Assembly: GCA_018398765.1 (NCBI GenBank) | Contig: JAHBMJ010002204.1 | Coordinates: forward strand, 46,232 to 110,231 | Source: Chromera velia | Taxonomy: Eukaryota > Sar > Chromeraceae | Direction of reading: 5' to 3' | Length of the DNA stretch: 64,000 bases | Part shown: positions 1 to 10,051 of the stretch, piece by piece | Layout: each line of letters opens with the position of its first letter | How positions within the stretch are numbered: position 1 is the stretch's first letter | Notes under the pieces: generated by a model | Told to the model about the DNA's origin: nothing | The model's database searches: none | What the model saw: the letters and a program-made list of their open reading frames with translations, nothing else | Translations under genes and position numbers: made by a program

Positions 1-138
1 GTTTCTTTTCGTTATTCGTTCCGGCGCGCGTCCCTGTTTGCCTTGGCGCCCGTGGATATCTCCTCCTGCTTTTCTGCCTGCCTATTTGGCCAAATCCGCG
101 TTTGACAAGTGTGTGAGCGTGCATGTGTGATGTTGCAG
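1..138 (+). other. Intron tail upstream of first visible exon
   Basis: No coding sequence is seen here. The stretch ends in TGTTGCAG, a 3' splice site, at 131-138, and the reading frame that follows begins in mid-codon. It is therefore read as the end of an intron of the large + strand gene whose 5' part lies outside the window. Confidence 0.6.
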
Positions 139-1580
139 CATCGTGAAAGGAAACGGGCGTGTGGCGACAAAGAACCTCGAGTCCTTCCCGGTCGAGTGCC
201 CACAGGAGGACGGGTGGCTGAACGCTTTCCAGTTGATGAACCAGCAGGAGTCAGAGTGCCCGGACAACCAGAGCAAGATGAGCTGGGAGTGTGCATCCAA
301 CTGGAGGAGGGGTCAGTCAGTCAGCCAGCCACCCACCCAATCAGTCAATCAGTCAACCCGTTGGGTTGAAGTCGGGTTTGGCAGGAGAGTTGACAGAGGG
401 AGAAAGACCGTGTGAATAGTGAGGAGTCAGTCAGCGAAAGTCGTCTTGGAGACCGCCGACTCTCTTCTGCCTTGATTGAATCTACTGAACGAAAACGATC
501 GCGCGCTCATTCCAGTCCGCTGCGATCCTACTCGATTTGGTTTTCGTTTCCGGACTGACTGTGCGTGATGGACTGTGCGAAATGCATGCAGGCGAGTGCT
601 TCGAGCAGGACGTGTCAATTCTTCCTGTGGAGGGACAGGCCGGCAGACGGGTCCCCTTCATTTTGGGTCATCTGGACCAATTGAAGGGATACGTCGGTTG
701 TCCTGCAGGTGGGTGCGTAGCTGGACAAACAGACAGAGCTCATACAGAGTAAGAGTGATTCACTGATTAATTGGTGGAATGATTGGTTTGATTGATTGCT
801 TGCTTTGCGCCCCTTGCCGATCCCTCCTTCTGTTGTACCGCTTCAACTCTCTGCATTTCTTGTGGACAAAAGCGGATAGAGTGCAAAGGGGTTAAATCGC
901 ACATCCTGGTTTATTCTGCCTTCAGCTACCACCTTCCTGCTTCGTCTGGAAGAGAGACCTATTGGAAGAAAGTCTCTGTCCTTCTCGCCTCTCGCTTTTC
1001 TGCACCTGTTTGGTTCTGCGTGTTCATCTCTGCATCATCCGCTTTCTCCCCTGTCCCTCCCTCTCGACAATGCAGGTGCTGCTTTGGCCGGTTTCCGTGT
1101 TGAGGAGACAGGCGCGCCCTCCCTGCTCCAAGACAGCAGCGACAGACGGCTCTTCTCAAAACACCACCACAAACACAGGTGGGGGTTCTTCGCGAATCTC
1201 TTCAGGGCCGTCGGGAACTGTTCCAGCAGGTCTTCAACCCGCCGCCCCCACCCCCTCCTCCGCCCCCTCCGCAACCGCGATACTTCAAGTAAGTGGGTCA
1301 GCGAGAGAGAAAGCAAAAAGAATGCAGAAAGAGAAACGAAATATCAACAGGGAGCGGGGGCGCTCCGTTCTTTGAGCGGCCTGCCTTGGGGTCCGCTCCG
1401 GAGATGCGCCTACCTGGCTTCCTGTCTATTTATGAATGCTTCCCTGCGTTGAATGAATTAAATCCTTCCCTTGCAGGTACGTGTTCAAGTGCTGCTTGAA
1501 CCAGGGAATTGCCACGGGAGAGGACGCAAGGTCGAATCTTCCTGCCGAAACCGTTCGCACGGAGTGGCACAACGTGCAGG
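139..1580 (+). other. Cys-rich repeated module region (first copies)
   Basis: Two modules are visible here. Exon 139-311 reads VECP..GWLNAFQL....C.....MSWECA. Exons 592-708, 1076-1178 and 1477-1580 read GCPAG..LAGFRVE...RYVFKCC. A third begins in exon 1841 (VDCG....). Later copies end in FVYKC (4807-4942) and FAYKCC (6176-6799). The shared core is an N-terminal C-P/G-x-G, a hydrophobic G-[FY]-x-h core, and an aromatic-x-aromatic-x-C-C end. I do not recognise a named family for it. Confidence 0.55.
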
Positions 1581-4500
1581 GTGGGCCTGTGAAGGGAGGG
1601 GTGACTGTAGTGGGCCATGGTTTTTCTCTCCTCTCCGGTTCTGCATGCATCTCGATTCTTGCGGTGTGCATGGGCCAGGAGGTAGAAAGCTTCTTGTCCT
1701 CTGCCGCTTTTCCTGTATCATTTTTTTTTTTCATGTCCCGTGCTTGCGCCTCTGTCGCCTATGCTCTGTCATTCACTCCTTTCTCTCACTTCTAATTCTT
1801 CTGCTTTTGATGAAACGTGAGCGCGACACCTTAAATGCAGGACACGACCTCTCGTCTCTCTCGAAGTACCGAGTGGACTGTGGAGACAAAATGAGAGTGA
1901 TGACCTCGTAAGTCTTTCTTCCTGTTTCTCTTCCCTTCCACCTCTGTCCTCTCCCTTTTTTTTCCCTGCAGGGTGCATGACTCTGCGATTCCTCATTCCC
2001 CTCTGGGAGAAGTGCTCGTCAGCTCTTGATCCTCTGTTTCTCTCTCATTCTTGCCCCGTAGGGTATCCTACAGGCAGAAAGAGGTGCTTTTGGGTTTCCT
2101 TCGCAGAGCTCCCTTTTTCCCTTTGTTCGTGGTTCACTGTATTTTGTGTGCAGAATCGATTTCGAGTCCCACGCCTCCCAGACGTTGCGCATCTCTGCCG
2201 TGTGCCAGCCGATCGAAAGGGGAGTCGACGGGGGGTTCTCTGACTGGGGCGACTGGTCCAAGTGTTCTCTCTCCTGCCAGCAGTTCAGGTTCAGATCGTG
2301 CACGAACCCCAGACCTTCGAGGGGCGGTCTCCCGTGTCCAGAGGGACAGGAGACCTTCCAGGTGAGGGCCTGTCAGGAGAAGTGCGTAGTCGGGGAAAGT
2401 GAGCCTGAAGAGGAGTTGAAGGTCGGCCAGGTGGATCCCCTCGTGGGTCCCATCTGCAGTGCAGAGTCGGGATTCTTCCTCGGTGGGGCCTCTCAGCAGT
2501 CGTGCGGTATGTCGGGAGGACAGGAGTTGGTGCAGTCTGTCCACACGTGCAGACTCCCCCTGGACATCGAAAACTTCCCTCCAAGGAAGGACATGCCCCC
2601 TGTGACATGCACGGAGCATCGCTCACCTTGGTCGGTCTTCGGTTTGTGAGGTGTCGTTGTGCAATTTCGCGCATAGACCGGCGTATTACGCACATATAGC
2701 GCAGCGCGCCGGCTACCGAGCTCCCTAAATGTCTGCTCAATGTCTCTTGTTTTGACGAGAAGGAAAGCGACAGAGAAAAGCTGCTTGACTTTCCTTTCCC
2801 CAGATATGTTCCCTTTCCCGTTGTTCTTTATTCTTTTCTTTTGATTTCGATCCCGAGACCTGATCTCTCGCTGGGATCTCTGGCTCCATGCAAAGAGAAA
2901 GGAACCGAAAGAAAGGCCGGGCTGTGAAGGCAGCGTCCTCAAGTCTAGAAAAGCCATTCCTTCCCCCCCTTCGCTCTCTGTGCATGCAGGTACGTGGACA
3001 TGAAGGGTCCCGCCGGGTTTGTGGAATGCCCTTCGACGTCCGTGATGGAGAACCTCAGATGGCTCACAAAGGGGGGACAGGCATACGTTCCTCTGTCCAA
3101 GCAGGTGAGGGGGGGGAAGGGGGGATCCTTGGGGGGTCAGGACAGGGATACACCCGTACAGGCAGAAAGAAGGCGATTGGCAGGGATACGGGCTCTTTCT
3201 GAGTCCTCGCAGAGATCACTTTTCTCTTCTCTTTGAAGTCACTCCATCCCCGGGTTGTGTGAAGTCTTCTCTCATTTCTCTTCCTTTCGTGAGTGCTGGA
3301 TTTGCACTTTCTTTTCTTCGTGGAGGATTGACAGAGGCAAAAGGGGGATTGTTTGAAAGAAGGAAGGAAGAAAGAAAGAAAGAAGTTGGGCCATGCATGT
3401 TGCTGGTTGCCTGCAGATTCGAGATGCGAAGTGTGAGGACACAGGGGTGCTTGAGCTCTCGTGCCCCCGTCGGGAGGGGGTGAAGATCATCGACGCTCAC
3501 GTGTACGGGCCAGAGGATGAGGGCGCAGTCTCGGTGTGCCCGATTGTCCTTGCAGGTCGGTTGGGTCTGCTCCAGAAAGAGGATGGATGCAAAGGCGGGG
3601 GGCTCTTCTTCTGCATGGGTGTTTTTTTTCTTTTCTTGTCAGACCGCATAGGTGTTCTCCCAGCTCCTTCATCTCCTACCACCTGCCCCGCTTTCTTTTT
3701 TCATCTGTCTTGCAGGCAATGCCACGCGTCTGTTGAAGGACAGCGGAGAGACCTGCGAATCTCATTTTGTGAAGGACGCTGTAGCACAACATTGTGATGG
3801 ACGTCGACTCTGCAAACTGAAGGTGGACGCGGGTAACCTCGGGATTCCCAAGTCAGTCAGTCAGTCAGAAGAGAGAAGGAAGGAAGGGAAGAAGGAAGGA
3901 AGGAAGGAGGAGGATAGGGGGGGGGAAGAGATCTTTCCCTTTCCCGCTCTTTTCTTTTTCTCTTGATGCCGCTCAGTGTCCGAACGATCGATTGACTTGG
4001 GTGCACAGCTGAAACCGAGATAAAGGAGGCGTTATCGTGTGTCTCTCTGTCTTTCTAGTCCTTTTAGCCGGCTCACTTGAAAACCTTTCCTTACCCTTTC
4101 ACTGCAGATGCGCCTTTGAAGGCCTGCGAACTCTCCGTGTTCGATACGGATGTCACTCCGTGCACCCTCGCTCTCGACTTCTGTACTCCTGTTGCGACCT
4201 GGTGGACACAAAGTCGAAGGGCCCGTTGGCTCTCCACAAGATGCAGCCGTCAGAGGGGTCTGAGTCTGGGCTTCCTCTTCCGTCTACAGCGATATTCGAT
4301 GGGGGCGTGTTCCACTCGAAGTTTTTTGAGTCCGAGTGCTTCCCTGAGAAGGACGCGTCTGTGAGGCCTCTGGGGGAGACTGACGAGGAGACGAGGGAGG
4401 ACGAAGAACTCCAGTCGGCTTTTGGGGAACTCAGCTGTCCTCACGGGTATTTCTTGCAGGTGGGTTGAGGGAGTTAAGGGGGGTACCTGACTGTTGGGCT

Positions 4501-5078
4501 CATTTTTCTTTTCTTGGCGCCGAAAAGTTGTGTGAAAAAGGGTGTCTTGATTCAAAAAAGGGCATGCGCGTGTCTCTCTCTATCGCAGCGGCTTTGCTGA
4601 ATCTCCATTTAAAACACCGACTGACCGACCATCTTGCGTTGACTATTGTTTTTCTGTCTCCACAGTGTTGTGTAGGAGAGACAGAAAGCAGAGACAACCA
4701 TCACATGCATGCACTCGCATGCTCTTGAGATTCCTGTAAGGAGCAGGGAGGCACAAAGAGAGAGGTGCGAGGATTTCCCCATGCATTTCTGTCGGCCTAT
4801 ATGCAGGGCTATAAGGTGAAGGCTTGTGGAGCTGGCGAGAGGAAATTCGTGTACAAGTGCTTGCTCGTTGACAGACGTCAGTCGCTCTGCAATAAAGTGA
4901 GGGGAAGAAAGCTCTGCTCGAAGCTAGAAAACATCAAATTTGGTAAGAAGACTTCGCAAGTGAGGCTTCCTTTTGGACGGGTCTTTGGTATCCGTCAATG
5001 GGCGTTTTTGAACTGAGGGAGGACATCCACCAAACTTGCCTAAAGCTGCAAACACCGTCTGTATGTTTGAACTTTTGG

Positions 5079-5140
<62 letters not shown>

Positions 5141-5461
5141 ATTTCTGCGGGTTCATTTTGCTCTCGGCTATGCATTCACTGATGTTTGTGTGTGGCGTAT
5201 CTGTTTTCGTGACCCACTTCGCATGCATGTTGCAGGCGAATGGGTGGCGAGGCCGGCACACGGCAAAGCTTCCGGTGTGTGTGGTCCGACGAAAGATGCT
5301 GCTGCGCGTTTCCAGTTTGACTGCGGCACCAACGGCTTCCTCTGCTCAGTGGGATTCGAGGGGTGCACCGAACAGACCGCCAAAGGTGGGTAACATGGCT
5401 GGAGAAACTCCGTATGAACTTTTGGCGCTTGGTTGAAATCTGCATTCTGTGAATCTCTCTT

Positions 5462-5511
<50 letters not shown>

Positions 5512-6041
5512 TGTGTGTGCCTTCTTCGCTGAGAGTATGCATGCCTGCTTCTGCAAGCTTGAGTCGGGATTTTCGATCGAGTTGATCATTTTTCTAAATG
5601 ATTTCATAATCGCCTCCGTTGTTTGACAATGAATGAATCCTCTTAATTGCAGCGCTGGCCCTCCTGACGTCCCCTTCTTTCCAGACCAGCCGCCGGGAGG
5701 CACCGAGGTTCTTTGTGGACTCCCCAACGAGTCTATTGCAGAATCTACAAGCATACAGCGAGAGGGAAGCAGAGGCTGAAGAATTGGCGGAGACCTCTGC
5801 CCACATGAAGGTGGGCTGTGTAGAAGCACTTGATTTGTTCTTGTGCTGTGCAACTGAGATGTCATTAGTCCCGCTACATCTCTCTCTCTCTCTCTCTCTC
5901 TGTTGCTTCCCATGATTCTTTTGTCTCTCTGGTGTTCTGTGCCATTTCATCAGTTTTTTTGCGCCCACTGCAGACTTCCTCGTTTCCTTTCTCTCCATAA
6001 GAAAACTCTCTGTGTCTGTCAGTTGAACTTCGTCTGTCTGA

Positions 6042-6113
<72 letters not shown>

Positions 6114-7204
6114 TTGTCTGCCTGTAAGAAAAGAAGGGAGAAGAAGAAACATGCAGTCTGTCTCTCTGCTTGCAGGTCAACGGAATGTGTGCAGGGGTAG
6201 ACGTGCCCTCAAAGGTGGACTCTCGTTTGACCTCTCATTGTCTGGACGTGAGGGGAGCCTGGAGCTCTCTTCCTGGGAACGCCCTGGAGGGAGACGCGGA
6301 CACTCTCGGACTGTCAATTCTCATGAGGATGCAGACAGCACACTGTCTCCGTGACTATGGGGACGGTGAGGGAAAAAAGTCGGGTCTGATGCGAGATCTG
6401 CGACTGGAGGTTTCGAAGGACGGCACAGAGGCCCGTTTCGCGTACAAGTGCTGTTTGTCTTCCAGGGAGTTCCTCATGGGCAGAAAGGCGGAGAAGAAAC
6501 CCATCTACTCTTCTCGAAGTGCATGTGTTCCTGTGAGCAGGATGAGAGGGGCGGTCCCAGAGGGGTTGAATTTCGGTTGCAATGGAGGGAACAGTGGGTA
6601 TGCCCTGACGATGTTCACCTTCGAGCCCTGCGTACCGACTGAGTGGTGGCAGCCTCGTGGGTGGTTCAGGGCAGAGTTCACCTGCGCAGCTGCCGACTGG
6701 ACGGCGCTGGATAGTGAGATGATTCCTGTCGCAGAGCAGAGAGAACTGCCCGTGGACGACACCCTGAACGACTGTGAGGTTTTGCACCATACCTGTGAGG
6801 TCGGTCGGTCGGTCAAGCAGCCAGCCAGCCTGATGGGGGATAGAGGGAGATGGGGGCTGTCGAAGAGAGAGGGAGGAAGCACAGGGGAAACAAAGAGGAT
6901 CGAGTGAAGGAGGCAAGAAGAGTGCATGAAATAACAAGAACTAGCGATAGTCTGTCTCTCTTTCTGTTTCTCTTTCTGTTTCTGGTCATTGAGTAGTGCA
7001 GAGTGTTTCAGTTTTTTTGCTTTTCCCCTCGGCTCCTTTCTTTCTTTCTCTCTTTCTTTGAGAAAGAGGAAGGGCCCTCTGCCATCCCGCCAACTCTTCA
7101 CCCTGCGTCGCTTTGAATGATTTCTTTGTTCGTACCCGCATTTCTGCATGTCCACCAATCCCCTCTTTCAACCACCCTGCCTGCCCGCCTCTGTGTGTGT
7201 ATGT

Positions 7205-7244
<40 letters not shown>

Positions 7245-8086
7245 ACTCGCCCAAGCGGGACCAAACTGAATGGAAAGGACGCGTGTGAGGAGGCGCAGAA
7301 GTGTCGCACCTTCTGCGGCAAGGTGAAGGGCATGACCTGCCGCTTCCTTAAGCCACGGCGTAGGAGGACAGCCACATCCTTCGTGGGCCAGAAGCACAGG
7401 GAGAGTATCGGCGAGAGAGGGTCTGTCGCTTTGGCGACTGTCATGCAGAAGCGAGAAGAGAGAAGCACAGAAATGTCGGGCTTCCACTTTCTCAGTCTGA
7501 TGCGAGTCTCCAGAACCCCCCACGATCTCATGCAGCTGCTTAAATTGAAGGAGAAAGGAAAGGGGAGGAAAAAGGCCGGTCGGTCGAGACGAAATTTGAG
7601 AACTACACCTGCCCCTCCGTCCTCCCTGTCGAATTCTCTGGGTTCGGGGATTAGGAGTAAGTATCTGGCTGTAGCCGACGACTCAGGTGATTCTTCTGGT
7701 GGGACGGGAGACGACGATGACGATGGGGCCACTCAGGATGACTCGACGGTTGAGGGGGCGGAGGAGGATGAAGAAGAAGAGGAAGGGGGAGAAGAGGATG
7801 AAGAGGAAGAGGAAGACGAGGAGACAACGATTGCGGGTGCCCTGTCGGGTGTCTTCTCTGCGAACCCCGCAGATTGGGGGGAGAACCTGAAGGATCTGTG
7901 GGAGAACACAAAAGCGTTGGGGAACGCAACAGCGGAGGCCTTCCAAGACTATTGGAACGAGACCGAATACTACTTTAAGGAACTGAAAGAAAATTTCATG
8001 GAAGATCCTCTCGGAACTGCCATGGGGTTCTTTTCAGATACCTCGGGTCGGCCTGCCTCTCTGTGCTGTGGTGTTTTTTTTCTTCC

Positions 8087-8121
<35 letters not shown>

Positions 8122-8266
8122 CTTTCGGTCTCTGCCTCTGTTTGCTTTTTATGCGCATTGCTGTCATAGCGACCTTCGTTCGGCGCGCATGAAGCCCTTG
8201 GTGTATTTTTGCTTCTCTGATCCTTCTTCTCAGCATTGGGTCCTCCCTCCGTGTTTCTCTGATTGA

Positions 8267-8317
<51 letters not shown>

Positions 8318-8909
8318 TGTGTGTGAACTTGACGGATGATGCAGAATTTCTGGAAGGCACGGTGATTGGGGAGATTGCCGGGGAGGTGGGCACGCGGGCA
8401 AAGGACAAGCTCGACCAGGTGAAGGGAAGGGCGGTCGACAAACTGAAAGGACGGGAGGCGGGAGCGACGTATAAGATGCAGGTCAGGCAAACACCCGAAG
8501 AGGAAAGAAACAAAGGCCTCCGGGGAATAAAGGAAGGAAGAACAGAAGGTAGACTCCACTGTAAGAAGGCAAACACACAAAAAGAGAGAAAAAGCTTGAT
8601 ACATGCTTCTCAATGTATCCAAAAATTGGGAAAGGGTGCGAGAGAAAACAGGCAACGAAAAGGGGGAAGAGACGGAGCAAAGAACTACCTCTTTGCCTTT
8701 ATCACCAGTGTGTACAACCTCTTCAAATATCTTCAATTGCGTTTGCTTCTTTTGTTCTCTCATTTTTCTGCCTTTTCTTCCCACGTCTCTTCTTTTCTTT
8801 TTCTGTTCGCATTTCTGAGTGACAGCAGCGTCGGGACACCCAGTCGACGTTTTGTTTGTGAATTGATGACTGGTGGAGTTCGCTTGCATGCATGCATTTG
8901 TGTGTGTGC

Positions 8910-8946
<37 letters not shown>

Positions 8947-10009
8947 ACGTGTTGCTTGTGCAGAAGCTCCGAGAGGAGGGATTTGAGGGCACGGATGAGG
9001 AGCTGCAGGAGGAAGTGCGGAAGCAGTTGGCCAGAGAGAAGTTGACTGCGGAGAGGGACGCAATGGACAAGGAGGAGGCAAAGTCGAAGGGCGTCACCGT
9101 GGAGCAGCTGCGAAAGGACAAGGCGCGTGAGATGGGTCTGTCTCCTGCTGCGTACATGGAGAGGATGAACGAGGAAGACGACCAGACCCACCTGCAGAAC
9201 GAGGAGGCCATCGCCCTGAAGAAACAGACAGAGCAAGCAGCCGAAGAAGCGAAACAGCAGAAGCTCGATGCGCGGGCGCAGGAATTGATGGTCGGTCAGT
9301 TGATGCACGGGAGTTTGCTGTCTCCCCTGTTCTCTGGCTCACTTTTCGGAGTTTTTTCTCTCTCTTCACAGGATGTCAACCCACTGACGCATGCGGAACA
9401 TGAGAAGCGGCATCGGTCCATGCTGGCGCGTTTTCACTTATAAGCTTCACTTCTTTTCTCGAGACTCTAGATTTGGCTTCTGCAGATTCCTTCCTGGTCC
9501 TTCTGGCTTGAGTTCGTTGTCTTTTTTCCTTTATCTTTTTTGATCCATTGCGGTCGATCTGTAGTGAGACTTTCTGTGCCTGTCTGGTCTCTCATCCTTT
9601 CTCCCTTTCTCTCGGGTGCTTGCGCCAGACAAAGAACGGTCTGACAGAAATGGAAGCGAGGCAGGAGGCTGAGGACGAGGCGGCGCGGGTCGCCACAGCC
9701 GCAGATGAAGCGGCAGCGAAGAAGAAAGGAGAACTGAACAAGCTCCCACAGGCAGACCGGGAGAGACTTGCAAAGGAAGGGGGTTACGCTACGGGTGAGT
9801 CTTCGTTCGTTCATTTCTTTCCTCTTCGTCCCAGAGTCCCTTAATTATTCGCCACATGCACTCCTCCATGCATGCTCCCGATTTTTTCCCTCTCCCGCCA
9901 CTCTTTCTTTCTTTCTTCCTTTCTTTCTTTCCTTCTTTCTTTCTTTCTTTCTTTGCGCGGCAGATGGAGAGCGTGAGGCAGGTATGAATGAAGTCTTCTC
10001 TCTCCTGTC

Positions 10010-10051
<42 letters not shown>

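Noticed and set aside
1104-1300. Proline-run reading (QQVFNPPPP...RYFK) as an exon end spliced at 1278
   Set aside because: That frame has a TGA at 1101-1103 and no clear acceptor. The donor at 1179 gives a phase-consistent join to RYVFKCC without it.
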